Of a stretch of 64,000 nucleotides of DNA, positions 28,231 to 38,031 are shown in pieces. Below the pieces are notes generated by a model, which did not search any database, was not told where the DNA came from, and worked only from the letters and a program-made list of their open reading frames with translations. The stretch is from an uncultured Sphingobacteriales bacterium (GTDB lineage Bacteria > Bacteroidota > Bacteroidia > Chitinophagales > Chitinophagaceae), in the NCBI GenBank assembly GCA_937871285.1, contig CALMQS010000088.1, forward strand, positions 19,199 through 83,198, given 5' to 3'. Position 1 is the first letter of the stretch; each line of letters opens with the position of its first letter. Made by a program: the position numbers and the translations under genes.

Positions 28231-28486
28231 GTTTTTACTCCCTGCGTTTGGTCTTTGATTCGTCAACCGCAATTTCAATAACTTCTTGCAGCCGGTGACT
28301 TTGGGACGCAAGTGGCTTTAGCGGCTTATAAAATGTCCCACGTGAGCCCTATAGTCCCACAAAATGAATAGCGAAAATAAAAAATGGACGCAAGCAAAGC
28401 CGGCGCCCATAGAATTGCCCGGCTACAGCAATTAATTATGCATCCGGAATCTCCGGAATGTAAGGGCTGCTGTTACATTGGAAAAC
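28231..28486. other. Intergenic region after BREX, no gene seen
   Basis: No open frame with recognisable content. CCGGA and TCCGG around ATC (near 28446-28458) form a small hairpin past the stop of the minus-strand response regulator and may help end its transcript. Confidence 0.4.
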
Positions 28487-29101
28487 TTAAATAAACTGCA
28501 TTTGCGCAGCCTTCCGGATAAGCGAAGCGGTATTCTTTGCTTCCAGCTTTGCCAGCAGGTTTTTCCGGTGTGTTTCCACCGTAGCAATGCTGATAAATAA
28601 TTTCTGAGCAATTGCCGCATTGGTCATTCCATCCGCAATTAATCCCAGCACTTCTTTTTCACGACGGGTTAACGCAATGGCAGTTGCGTCTTCTTTTCTT
28701 AAAGTGAGTGAAGCTTCCTCACTCAGGTAGTGTTTCCCTTTTACTACCGTACCTATAGCATCGGTTAATTCGTGCTGCGTTGCATTTTTTAAAACATACC
28801 CTGAAGCCCCGTTGTCCATCATTTTCCGGATAAAACTTTGCTGGTTAAATGTGCTGAGTCCAACAATAAAAACGGAAGGATATTTTTCTTTCACTTCCTT
28901 ACAGAGCTCAATGCCGCTTTGATCGGGAAGGCTTATATCCATCAATATCACATCGGGCTGCCGGTTCTTCAGGAAAGCCAGGCAGGAAGCGGCATTCATG
29001 GCATGACCCGCCCATTCAATATCTTTTTCGTTCTGTAATAACGACCGGATACCTTCTATCACCATATAGTGATCATCAACTATAAATACACTGGTTGCCA
29101 T
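28487..29101 (-). CDS. NarL/FixJ-type response regulator
   Basis: The 204-residue product has a receiver domain with phospho-acceptor Asp55 (LMDISLPDQSG) and a LuxR-type helix-turn-helix at about 140-200 (LTRREKEVLGLIADGMTNAAIAQKL region). It is encoded directly after the TPR histidine kinase, sharing one base with its end, so the two form a typical operon-borne two-component pair. Upon phosphorylation it would bind target promoters; targets are not evident. Its closeness to the right end of the BREX operon is probably incidental. Confidence 0.93.
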   Translation of the reverse strand: MATSVFIVDDHYMVIEGIRSLLQNEKDIEWAGHAMNAASCLAFLKNRQPDVILMDISLPDQSGIELCKEVKEKYPSVFIVGLSTFNQQSFIRKMMDNGASGYVLKNATQHELTDAIGTVVKGKHYLSEEASLTLRKEDATAIALTRREKEVLGLIADGMTNAAIAQKLFISIATVETHRKNLLAKLEAKNTASLIRKAAQMQFI

Positions 29102-31044
29102 TATGCTTTTAATTCAATTAATACAGATGTGCCTTTGCCCGGTTCCGACTGCACATCTAATTTCCCTTTGAGATATTCAACCCGGCTCCGGATATTACTC
29201 CAGCCCATTCCTTTTCCACTTTTTAAAATTACCGGATCAAATCCTTTTCCATCGTCTTCGACAGTTATAGAAATATTTCCATCTGTTTTGGTTACCTGTA
29301 CAATAGCTGTTGCAGCAGCGGCATGTTTCATGATATTATTGACCAGCTCCTGCGTTATTCTAAAAATGGTGATGGCCGTTGTTTGTTCTATCGTTTCATT
29401 TTCCAAACCAATAGACTGGTAAGTTACGCGCAATGCACCGGATTGGTTGATGTCGGTACAAAAATCCTTCAATGCCGTGTCCAGCCCAAATTTAACCAGC
29501 GCTTCGGGCATCATATTGTGTGCCACACGCCGCATTTCTTTAATGGAACTGTCCAGCATGTCCATGCTGCGTTCAAAAGCCTGGTGGTTTTCAGGCGTCA
29601 TGATAAGGTTTCCTTTCATAGTCTGAAATGAATATTTGATGCCCGACAACATACCTCCCAACCCATCGTGCAGGTCTTTTGCCAGGCGGGTTCGTTCCTG
29701 CTCTTCGCCTTTTAATACGGCCTCTGTTGCCGTTAATTGTTTTTCTGTTTCTAATTCCGCAATTCGTTGCTGCTGTAGTTTTTGTTTATGCTTATGGTTG
29801 CGGTATGCCAGAAGCGAAATGACCAGCAGGGCGCCTGCACTGCCAAACAGGATATAATTCAGGATATTCTTTTGCTTTATTTTGACTTGCTGTAATTTTA
29901 ATTGATTGTCTTTTTTTTCTGTTTCATATTTTGTTTCCAGTTCTATCGCGTATTCGGATAATTCCTGCTCCTGGAGCGTTTGAGACAAGGCATCCCATTT
30001 TTGATCGTAGAAATTAACAGCTTTAAAATCATGCTGTGCAGCTTTTATGGTTGAAAGCGTGCTGTACATAATTAAAAGCGGATCCGCAATGGAATCCTTT
30101 TCGGCAATGCTTAGCCCTTCTAAAAGATGATGTTCTGCCTGCTGAAAATTATTGCTAAGGATATTATTATACCCGTTAACGATGTATTGAAAGCATTTTA
30201 GCTTAATATCCGTTTTGGGGTTGTTTTCAAAATAATCATTCAATTCCATTGTTGTTTTTCTCAATTCAGCGGTATCGCCCACTGTATAATAGGAAGTAGC
30301 AAGGTTAATATGGGCTCTTACAATGGATCGCTTTCTATTTATTTTTTTTGCAATTTCCAGTTGTTTGGAAAACAATTCAATCGCTTTTTTGTTGTTCCCG
30401 TTTCTATGGTAGCACAAGGCGGTATTGTTTATTGCCGTAAGCAAACCACTGGTGTCTTTATATCGTTCGCCGGCGGCAATTCCCTGTTGGCCATAGGCTA
30501 TTGCCTTATCATTTTGATTAAGGTCCATATATAACCAGCTCAGGTTTGCATAATTGGTTGCAATATTTACAGTGTCTTTAATTTCTTCCGTAAGCCTTAG
30601 CGAATACACCCCGTATTTTACCGCAGAGTCGTTCATCCTTAGATTATGGTAAATATTGAACAGGGCCCGATAGGAAAGTGCTTCCTGGAAGGGGTTTTTT
30701 TGTTGTTTCGCTGTTTCAATAGCCCGCAAACAATAATTAAGTGCAGGCCTGTAAGCGGCCTGGGCATGATAGATCTTCACAAATTCGTGAAAGCATCTGT
30801 GTTCATATTGCCGGGCGCCCACTTTTGAAATGAGCCTTTCGCACACATTGTTGTAATACAATGCCGAGTCAAACTCGTTTGCCAAAAAATATGCTTTCCC
30901 AATATCGAACAACAGGTTTACCTTATGGGTGTCTTCTTTTGCATGAGCGAGCACTTGTAACTGGCTGTCGAGGCTATTGGTTTGCTGGCCCACGGCAAGA
31001 ACAGGCAGACCCCAAAAGCTAAGTAGTACAATAAACTTTCCCAT
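29101..31044 (-). CDS. Sensor histidine kinase with N-terminal TPR repeats
   Basis: The 647 residues comprise a signal peptide, about 330 residues of tetratricopeptide-type repeats (for example KAIAYGQQGIAAGERYKDTSG and KAIELFSKQLEIAKKINRKR), a membrane helix at about 392-412, a coiled segment, a HisKA_3 box with His459 (AKDLHDGLGG) and a HATPase domain (EDDGKGFDP). This is a common Bacteroidota design in which the periplasmic TPR part probably senses a peptide or protein partner. It is coupled to the response regulator gene that begins at its stop codon. Confidence 0.93.
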   Translation of the reverse strand: MGKFIVLLSFWGLPVLAVGQQTNSLDSQLQVLAHAKEDTHKVNLLFDIGKAYFLANEFDSALYYNNVCERLISKVGARQYEHRCFHEFVKIYHAQAAYRPALNYCLRAIETAKQQKNPFQEALSYRALFNIYHNLRMNDSAVKYGVYSLRLTEEIKDTVNIATNYANLSWLYMDLNQNDKAIAYGQQGIAAGERYKDTSGLLTAINNTALCYHRNGNNKKAIELFSKQLEIAKKINRKRSIVRAHINLATSYYTVGDTAELRKTTMELNDYFENNPKTDIKLKCFQYIVNGYNNILSNNFQQAEHHLLEGLSIAEKDSIADPLLIMYSTLSTIKAAQHDFKAVNFYDQKWDALSQTLQEQELSEYAIELETKYETEKKDNQLKLQQVKIKQKNILNYILFGSAGALLVISLLAYRNHKHKQKLQQQRIAELETEKQLTATEAVLKGEEQERTRLAKDLHDGLGGMLSGIKYSFQTMKGNLIMTPENHQAFERSMDMLDSSIKEMRRVAHNMMPEALVKFGLDTALKDFCTDINQSGALRVTYQSIGLENETIEQTTAITIFRITQELVNNIMKHAAAATAIVQVTKTDGNISITVEDDGKGFDPVILKSGKGMGWSNIRSRVEYLKGKLDVQSEPGKGTSVLIELKA

Positions 31045-31353
31045 GTCGTAAAATATAAATATTACGCCCAGTTTGCAAATAAAGGTTGATGCAGCCGCTT
31101 ATTCTCTCCCCTTTTTCCATGATTTTTCCTTTTTACCGAAAAATCCTGTTTTTACAGGATGGACACACACCGAATGAATCCTCATTTTTACGGCATCAAT
31201 TCATTGCTTAAAACCTTGGTCATGAGCAAACCGGGTGCTTAAATGGGTACAATGGAAGGAAATGATCATCTGAAGTACATTTCAATATAACGAATAAAAA
31301 TGGTAACTTTTGTAGGATTATCCTCCGCAAAAGCTACCTGCCAAAAAGGTATT
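31045..31353. other. Divergent intergenic region
   Basis: No gene is seen between the minus-strand kinase and the plus-strand small frame at 31354. TAACTTTTG at 31302-31310 is close to a -7 box for the plus-strand transcript. Confidence 0.4.
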
Positions 31354-31455
31354 ATGAAAAATGTTTTTAGCCAGTGGAATGAGCAGGCAGCAAAGCGATT
31401 AACCGAAGCAAATAGAAAGCTTTTCCAAAACCTTCACTTAATAAATCAACCATGA
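31354..31455 (+). CDS. Short open frame translationally coupled to the next gene
   Basis: An ATG at 31354 opens a 33-codon frame beginning MKNVFSQWNEQAAKRLTEAN. Its TGA overlaps the ATG of the following gene (ATGA at 31452-31455). The content is polar and helical with no signal peptide. It could be a leader peptide that couples translation, a small protein, or chance. No homologue is recognised. Confidence 0.35.
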   Translation: MKNVFSQWNEQAAKRLTEANRKLFQNLHLINQP

Positions 31456-33494
31456 ACAAGCAATTACTGTTTACTTTTTTCCTGCTCCTCCTGGCAGGTA
31501 TAACTGTTGGGCAATCCAAACAAAAACCCCCTGCAAAGGACAAGCCCCCTACGCAAAAAGAAATGCAGGATATGATGAAGGAAATGCAGGAAGCCATAGA
31601 CCAGATGAGCCCGGAAGATAAAAGGGCGATGGACAGCATGGGCATTAAAATGCCGGACACCAAAAGCATTCAAAAAAACATGTCTGGCATAAGCGATGCC
31701 CAACTAAAAAAAGCATACGAAGATGAAAGCAGGATCGTACCGCTAAATGATCCTGTAAGAATAAACGCGGCATTAGCAGTAACACTCTCTAATACTGAAA
31801 TGAGTGCTTACATCAGCAAAACACAGCAGGCGGTGCTGGTACAATTATCACCTGCAGCCAAAGCAAAAGGGGCGGAAATTTATCAGCAACTCCGAAGCTT
31901 GAATAAATCTGCAGCAAACACGGCTGTCGGGTTATGGATGGATGGAAAACCAACGCTGGCGCTGTATGTTATTGGAGAGGCATGCAAGGCTGATCCTGCC
32001 AATGCCCTCATCCTGAACAACTATGCAGCTTTTTTAACCATGTGCGGCGCCGAAGAGCTTGCCTTGCCCATCTTAAATAATCTTAATAAACGGTTTCCTA
32101 AAAACAGCAGCATACTCAATAACATTACACAGGCATGGCTGGGCCTTGGTGATATTGCCAGGGCCGAAAAATATGCCGACAGCACCATCCGCATTTATGC
32201 GTATCATCCACAGGCAAATATGGCAAAATGTTTAATTGAAGAAAGCAAAGGCAATATCCCCAAGGCAATTGAGGCCGCTAAAAAAAGCATCCGCAAAGCA
32301 TACAGTAACGAAAAAGAAAATAAATTAAAGAAACTGGGCTACGATTTAAAAAGTGATGATATGGATTGGAACAGGCCCATGCCGCAGGATGCTTTGGGCC
32401 TGGGAAAATTTACCTGGCCCGAATATCCTTTGGATGTTGAACAGAATAAGCCATCCGAAAAAGAATGGAATGATTTTATAGCCGAATGCCAGCAAAAGAT
32501 CAACGCATTACAGGCAAAACAGCAACAGGCTGAGCAGGAGTATACAAAACAAGCCGGTTTGCGCACACAACAGGTGTTGCAGGCAGGCCAGAATGGTCAG
32601 TATGCCCGGCTAATGCCGGGATATGCAGCCAAGGCAATAAAAAAACTTGGGCCCGGCATAAAAGATGTTAATGGAAATATGTCCTTTGTATTTGCAAAAG
32701 AGCTGGAGCCGGTGGCAAAGGCATTAACTGCTGTTGAAGAATATGAAGCGATATTGAGTGAAAAACAAAAAGGACTGGATAAGAAATATGAAGACCAGGT
32801 TGGAGAAGGCAAGGCAAATCCCCTTGAAGCAATTTGTAAAGACGAGAACGCCATCCGCACCGAATTTTTAGCTGCTGCCAATGGCGGACTGCAAAGTGCA
32901 TACAGAAGCTATTTCAATTATGTGCGTCGCAGAAGCAGCGAGCTTTTATATTATTACCAGTATACGATGTGGCCCGAACAGTTTGAGCTGGCAAAAATAA
33001 ATGCCCAGATTGCCTGGCTCACACAAATAAAAGATCAGCGGGTATTTTTTAAAGACAAGAGCAGTTGGTGCAATGCTGTGCCTAAAACAAAAAAACCGGG
33101 CCAATTGCAAAATTTTGATGATGTTCATTGCGACTATGTAAGCACTATGGATCTGGGTGTTTATAAAATTACATCGAGCTGCAGCAATTTAACCGGCGAA
33201 TTTGATTTCGGCGGAGTAAAAATTAATGTAGCGGATAATGTAGAGACGGGGCGGTTTTCCGGTTCAGCGATGGTGGGGGCCAGCAAAGGCTTCGACGGGC
33301 CGGCAGGTGCAGAATTAGAAGCTTCCATTGCCGCTTTGGTTGAATGGGACAACACCGGCATTACCGACGTAGGAGCCATTGCGGGTATAGATGCCAATGC
33401 GAAAGGCATAACAGTAGCCGGAGCAGATGTTAAGGTAACTGTTAACAGCGGCGTAAGCACTACGGGCAAAGGAATATTGCAGGGTATAAAATAA
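31452..33494 (+). CDS. Secreted protein with TPR-like repeats, unknown function
   Basis: The 680-residue product starts with a signal peptide (MNKQLLFTFFLLLLAGITVGQ), then a Lys/Pro/Met-rich segment, then helical repeats of TPR type at about 150-290 (ANALILNNYAAFLTMCGAEE, SSILNNITQAWLGLGDIARA). The C-terminal 130 residues are glycine- and valine-rich (GGVKINVADNVETGRFSG...) and look like beta structure. It precedes another secreted protein by 26 bp. I do not recognise the family. A role in the envelope as a scaffold or an exported effector is possible but not shown. Confidence 0.75.
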   Translation: MNKQLLFTFFLLLLAGITVGQSKQKPPAKDKPPTQKEMQDMMKEMQEAIDQMSPEDKRAMDSMGIKMPDTKSIQKNMSGISDAQLKKAYEDESRIVPLNDPVRINAALAVTLSNTEMSAYISKTQQAVLVQLSPAAKAKGAEIYQQLRSLNKSAANTAVGLWMDGKPTLALYVIGEACKADPANALILNNYAAFLTMCGAEELALPILNNLNKRFPKNSSILNNITQAWLGLGDIARAEKYADSTIRIYAYHPQANMAKCLIEESKGNIPKAIEAAKKSIRKAYSNEKENKLKKLGYDLKSDDMDWNRPMPQDALGLGKFTWPEYPLDVEQNKPSEKEWNDFIAECQQKINALQAKQQQAEQEYTKQAGLRTQQVLQAGQNGQYARLMPGYAAKAIKKLGPGIKDVNGNMSFVFAKELEPVAKALTAVEEYEAILSEKQKGLDKKYEDQVGEGKANPLEAICKDENAIRTEFLAAANGGLQSAYRSYFNYVRRRSSELLYYYQYTMWPEQFELAKINAQIAWLTQIKDQRVFFKDKSSWCNAVPKTKKPGQLQNFDDVHCDYVSTMDLGVYKITSSCSNLTGEFDFGGVKINVADNVETGRFSGSAMVGASKGFDGPAGAELEASIAALVEWDNTGITDVGAIAGIDANAKGITVAGADVKVTVNSGVSTTGKGILQGIK

Positions 33495-33520
33495 AGGATC
33501 AAAACCATCAAATTCAGAAA

Positions 33521-34507
33521 ATGAAATATTTAATACTATCCGCTGTATTATCCTTTTCCTTAAATGCTTTTACACAGGATTGTACACAGGCATTACTGGC
33601 TCAAAAACCCGGTACATGGAAGGCAGGGCTGCAGGGTTCTATTCAGCATGTAAGTACAGCAGATCTGGCAAAAGAAAAACTGGTGTTAACGGCTATTCAC
33701 AAAATGGTTAATACCCATTACAGCCCCAAAGGATGCCAGATAACCTATGGTACTGTTTTTGGCAAACACCTGTCGCCGGGGCTTGTATGGATAGCAGACC
33801 CTTATTACTATTCCATGTATATCCTCCGGTACATATGCGATGGCAACAGCAAGGATAAATCAAAATATTATGTAGATATTTCTACTCCAACAACGGTTAA
33901 TATTACCGCAAACGCAATTTTTTCATTAAGCAGTTTATATGCTGCAAACCTGCCGCCGGATGATTTCAGGGGTTATTTAAAATTAAAGCAGCGGCCACAA
34001 AAAAAAGACGGCTATTATTATTTGGGTGAAGAAGTAGTAGGCAACAGCCACCTGGAAAATAAAATGAAAGAGTACCGGTGGTTGATCACCTATAATGATA
34101 CCCTCCCTTTCTCCTATCTCAGCCGGAAAGAATATTTACTGATACAAAGAAAAAGATTAGAACAGGCGGTTAAAGAAAGCCCGGGCGAAAAAGCATATCT
34201 CGATAAGTATTTTAAAAACATCAATGATTACCTGGCAAAACCGGAAACCGAATTGAACCAGCCGGCCATTTGTATGTGGAACGACGAAGAAAGATTTGAA
34301 AAATTTGTTGATGAAGGTATCCGTGGTTCTTTTATTGCGGTGCAACCCAATCTTGCGTACTATAGAAAAGATCTGCCAAAGTCGTCCCCGCAATTCTTCA
34401 CTGTAATTTATAAAATAGCACACGGTGATCCTGTGTTTGAAGAGAATATTGCAGCGATACAAAAAGCTGTTGATTTTGCGGCGTTGAAAAATATGCTGGG
34501 CAAATAA
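33521..34507 (+). CDS. Secreted protein, unknown function
   Basis: The 328 residues begin with a signal peptide (MKYLILSAVLSFSLNAFTQ) and have a Cys next to the predicted cleavage site (QDCTQAL), which could be part of a disulphide with a later Cys (GCQITYG or YICDG). The rest is mixed alpha/beta, with no known motif. It follows the TPR-containing secreted protein by 26 bp and is probably co-transcribed with it, so a shared envelope function is likely. No family is recognised. Confidence 0.7.
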   Translation: MKYLILSAVLSFSLNAFTQDCTQALLAQKPGTWKAGLQGSIQHVSTADLAKEKLVLTAIHKMVNTHYSPKGCQITYGTVFGKHLSPGLVWIADPYYYSMYILRYICDGNSKDKSKYYVDISTPTTVNITANAIFSLSSLYAANLPPDDFRGYLKLKQRPQKKDGYYYLGEEVVGNSHLENKMKEYRWLITYNDTLPFSYLSRKEYLLIQRKRLEQAVKESPGEKAYLDKYFKNINDYLAKPETELNQPAICMWNDEERFEKFVDEGIRGSFIAVQPNLAYYRKDLPKSSPQFFTVIYKIAHGDPVFEENIAAIQKAVDFAALKNMLGK

Positions 34508-34807
34508 AGTGCTGATTGCAAAGTTTACAGATAAAAAAGGATAATGCTCCTGCACCCGTAGCAGTTGCAATTGCTTCGCAGGCACAGGAGCGCAATGCAG
34601 GAACTCCTGCCCGGGTATGAGCATGATAACCTTATACTGCGAATGAAGTTTATTACGCTGGACCGTTGATCCGGATCTTTACCGCAAGAAAGCGATTTTA
34701 AAAATTATCTTTATACAAAAAACTACTTTAATACGAGAAAGAAGTTTTTTAACGCGAAATTTTATCGCAATAACAATGAAAATTTTGGAATGAACCGAAT
34801 TGCTTTC
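34508..34807. other. Convergent intergenic region with a hairpin
   Basis: GCTCCTG near 34546 pairs with CAGGAGC near 34584 in a long-looped inverted repeat. The flanking genes converge, so a two-way terminator is plausible, but T-runs are absent. No gene is seen. Confidence 0.4.
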
Positions 34808-35968
34808 TTACTTTAGATAAGCCTCTGTTAAGCCAGCCCAGTAGGCCGCACCGAGCGGTAAAATTTCCTGGTTGAAGATATACTGCGGATGATGCACCAT
34901 GGGCGTGTCGCCGTTGCCGATCATACAATAGGCGCCTTCTTTTTTTTGAAGCATAAAGGCGAAATCTTCGCTGCCCATAAATGGATGAAGCATGTCATCC
35001 ACTTTATCATCTCCAAAAACATCACGGGCCACATCCGCTGCCCAGTGTGTATTCGCGGGTGTGTTCACCAATACAGCTCCCGGGATGCCTTCTCTTATTT
35101 CGTATTGGCAATTGAAAGCTTCGGCTTGCGCTTTGGTAATGGAACGGATCTTATTCAGCACCATTTCCCGCAGTGCAGGATCCATATTTCGAATGCTTAA
35201 ACGCAATACAGCGTTTTGCGGTACCACGTTGCCGGCATTTCCGGAAAGGAAAGCGCCAACAGAAACCACCGAATTTTGCCAGGGCGATACGTTGCGGGAT
35301 ACGATGGTTTGCAAAGCCATTACCAGCCCCGAACCGCATACAATAGGATCTATGCCCAGCTCTGGCATAGACCCATGACTACCCTTACCCGTTAATTCAA
35401 TTTCCCAGTTATCAACAGCCGCCATGGTTTCGCCCTCCCTGAAATACAATTTTCCTGTTTCCAAACCGGGCATATTGTGCATTCCGTAAACAGCGTCTAC
35501 CGGAAATTTTTCAAATAAGCCATCCTGTATCATTGCAGGGCCTCCTTCCATGGTTTCTTCTGCTGGTTGAAAAATGAGGCGAACCGTGCCGTTGAAATTT
35601 TTAGTTTGGGATAAATATTTTGCTGCACCCAACAGCATGGTGGTATGCCCGTCATGACCGCACAGGTGGGCTTTACCTTCCACCTTGCTTTTATATTCCA
35701 GGTTATTTACTTCCTGTATGGGAAGCGCATCAAAATCGGCACGCAGCCCGATTGATTTATTACCAGATCCCACCGTCATGGAAGCCACAATTCCTGTTTT
35801 ACCGATACCTTCAGCAACATCAAAGCCAAAAGACTTTACTTTTTCTGCTATATATTTTGCTGTTTCTGTTTCCTGTAATGCCAGTTCGGGATATTGGTGC
35901 ATATGGTTCATCCACTCTTTCATTTCGTTATGCAAGGATTTTGTGCCTTGTGCAATGGTTGTTTTCAT
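34808..35968 (-). CDS. M20 family metallopeptidase/amidohydrolase (hippurate hydrolase-like)
   Basis: The 386-residue product carries the M20D pattern: GLRADFDALPI at about 75-85, metal-binding CGHDGHT at about 104-110, FQPAEE with the catalytic Glu at about 137-142, GMHNMPG at about 164-170, and GKGSHGSMPE in the lid domain. Members hydrolyse N-acyl or N-carbamoyl amino acids in the cytoplasm using two metal ions. It lies 58 bp after an MFS exporter gene on the same strand, suggesting joint transport and breakdown of an acylated compound. No signal peptide is present. Confidence 0.92.
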   Translation of the reverse strand: MKTTIAQGTKSLHNEMKEWMNHMHQYPELALQETETAKYIAEKVKSFGFDVAEGIGKTGIVASMTVGSGNKSIGLRADFDALPIQEVNNLEYKSKVEGKAHLCGHDGHTTMLLGAAKYLSQTKNFNGTVRLIFQPAEETMEGGPAMIQDGLFEKFPVDAVYGMHNMPGLETGKLYFREGETMAAVDNWEIELTGKGSHGSMPELGIDPIVCGSGLVMALQTIVSRNVSPWQNSVVSVGAFLSGNAGNVVPQNAVLRLSIRNMDPALREMVLNKIRSITKAQAEAFNCQYEIREGIPGAVLVNTPANTHWAADVARDVFGDDKVDDMLHPFMGSEDFAFMLQKKEGAYCMIGNGDTPMVHHPQYIFNQEILPLGAAYWAGLTEAYLK

Positions 35969-36026
35969 AATCTGTATTGTTTATTGTTTGAACGGATGGT
36001 TCTTATTTTTTCAGCTGAATTTTTGA

Positions 36027-37490
36027 TTACGCCGGCTTTGTTTTCCCTTCACTTTTCGGTATCGTTTTCATGATCGCAACAATGGCCACAATCACCATGA
36101 GCAGGTTAAAAAGAAGGGCTATTATGGCCGCCTGGCGAATGGCCACATTATCCTGCCTTCCTGTAAAGCTGATCACATTATCGAGTATGCTCCCGGGGGT
36201 ATCTACCGAACTTAGTCCAACAAAGATCCCGGCAGAGATAGCTACACCAAAAGCCGCGCCAAGTGAAGACGCCATTTTATAAATTCCGGAACCGGCGCCC
36301 GCCTGTGCTTCAGGTAAATTGGAAAGGGCCGCATCGGTAGACGGTGTGGCATAAAATGCCAGTCCCACACCAAACAATGTATAGGAAGCGATAGCCAGAA
36401 TTTTGTATGTATCTGTCATGAGGTTGGTAGGCAGCAGCAATGCGATGGAGATCCCTACGATGATGCAGCCCCAGATCATGGGTTTCCGCGGTCCAAAACG
36501 TTGCAGCAGCTTTTCGCCCGTGCGAATAAAGGCTACAATCGCAATGGCATAGCCCAGGGTAAGAAAGCCCGCCGTTTGTGCAGATAGACCGCCTCCCACT
36601 TGCAGCAGCATAAGGGAAACGATGAGCATACCGGCAACGCCGTTAAGCAGGAAGTTGGAAATGGTAGCCCCGGTATAGGTTGAATTTTTAAAAAGTTTGA
36701 AATCGATGAATGCTGCTGCTTTGCCGTTTTCGATGCGAAAAAAGGCGATACCAAAAACTACGATCACGGCAATTAAAATGAGCGAGAGCATGCTGGTCCA
36801 GCCCAGTTCGCTTCCTTTGCTCACCAATACCTGAAGTGCGATCATAACGATCATAAACGTAAAAATACCGGCGGTATCCAGTTTCTTTTTTTCGCCTGAG
36901 GAACTGGCTTTGCTTTCAGGGGTATCTTTGATCATCCACAATCCAATAACCGAGATGAGCGCAGAGGCAAAGAAGATATACCGCCATCCCACATTTTCCG
37001 CCATTAGTCCGCCAAAAAGTGCACAAAACCCCGAGCCACCCCAGGAACCCATTGACCAAAGGCTTATGGCTCTCTGGCGGCCGGCACCCTCCCAGTAAGA
37101 TTTCAGCAATGCCAGGCTTGCAGGCATAATGCAGGCGCCGGATAATCCCTGAAAAATCCTTCCGCTGATAAGCACCGGCGTTGCCATCGCTCCTGCAGGC
37201 GTTAAACCTACCAGCAGTGAACCAACAATGCTAAAGACAAATCCGAGCCTGATAATTTTTAACCGGCCCACACGGTCGGCCAGTCCGCCCATTACCACGA
37301 TGAAAATACCCGAAAACAAGGAAGTGATTGATACTGCAATGTTCATGATGGAGGTCTCCATTTGAAGATCTTTCGCCATATCAACATTAATATTCAGCGT
37401 GGTCTGCGCAAATAACCAAAAGGCTAAAACGCCCAGGATGATCCCGAAAAGCAATTTGTCGTTCCCTTTGTACTGTACTGCCTGGTTCAT
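36027..37490 (-). CDS. MFS transporter, DHA2-like multidrug type
   Basis: I choose the ATG at 37490 (MNQAVQYKGNDK), because the 20 residues before it in the same frame are polar and unlike the family. The 487-residue product has about 14 membrane spans and the GGLADRVGRLKI loop after helix 2, typical of drug:H+ antiporters. Members export drugs or metabolites using the proton gradient. It is upstream of the M20 amidohydrolase in the same direction. Substrate unknown. Confidence 0.88.
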   Translation of the reverse strand: MNQAVQYKGNDKLLFGIILGVLAFWLFAQTTLNINVDMAKDLQMETSIMNIAVSITSLFSGIFIVVMGGLADRVGRLKIIRLGFVFSIVGSLLVGLTPAGAMATPVLISGRIFQGLSGACIMPASLALLKSYWEGAGRQRAISLWSMGSWGGSGFCALFGGLMAENVGWRYIFFASALISVIGLWMIKDTPESKASSSGEKKKLDTAGIFTFMIVMIALQVLVSKGSELGWTSMLSLILIAVIVVFGIAFFRIENGKAAAFIDFKLFKNSTYTGATISNFLLNGVAGMLIVSLMLLQVGGGLSAQTAGFLTLGYAIAIVAFIRTGEKLLQRFGPRKPMIWGCIIVGISIALLLPTNLMTDTYKILAIASYTLFGVGLAFYATPSTDAALSNLPEAQAGAGSGIYKMASSLGAAFGVAISAGIFVGLSSVDTPGSILDNVISFTGRQDNVAIRQAAIIALLFNLLMVIVAIVAIMKTIPKSEGKTKPA

Positions 37491-38031
37491 ATTATATTTA
37501 TTAAAGGAGTTGATTGAATGGCTATGCATTATTGACCGGAAGAAAAACATAAAACCCTGGATCGTAAATGCAACAGATCGGCTTCCTCCTCAATCACAAG
37601 CGGTAGTGTTAAATTTTTAGGTTATGCCGGAAACATGCAGCTGTACTAAATGTACTTTATTTTGATTAAACAATATAATCAAAGAATAGGCTCCCCAATT
37701 CCTGTCAAATGAAAAGAGAATGTTCCTTTGGGACTAAATAAATTAGTTCACAATATTTTTTGAAGAAGCAGGGATATGTTCAATTCTGTCTGTTGTGGCT
37801 TTTTAAAATTTCTTTCTTTTATCAGAGCATCCCTTTTGTTTTCAAATTGCTCTCAACCAGTTGCCAGGGCATTTTTGTGGAAGTATATTTCATTTCCCCG
37901 GCGTTATGCTCCGCGAGCCGGATAATAGGATTTAGCGTGAAACCTTTGTCATAGCTTTTGTCTAATTGACTTTGCAATATGTAAACATAGAATGAAAATA
38001 AATGCTGATTGGCGGCGGCAGGCTTGTGGTA
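37491..38031. other. Intergenic region, no gene recognised
   Basis: This 541-bp stretch lies between the MFS gene start and the end of the AbiEii-like toxin gene. Short frames exist but lack start context and any family signal. It may be the worn left edge of the element that carries the second AbiE pair. Confidence 0.4.
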
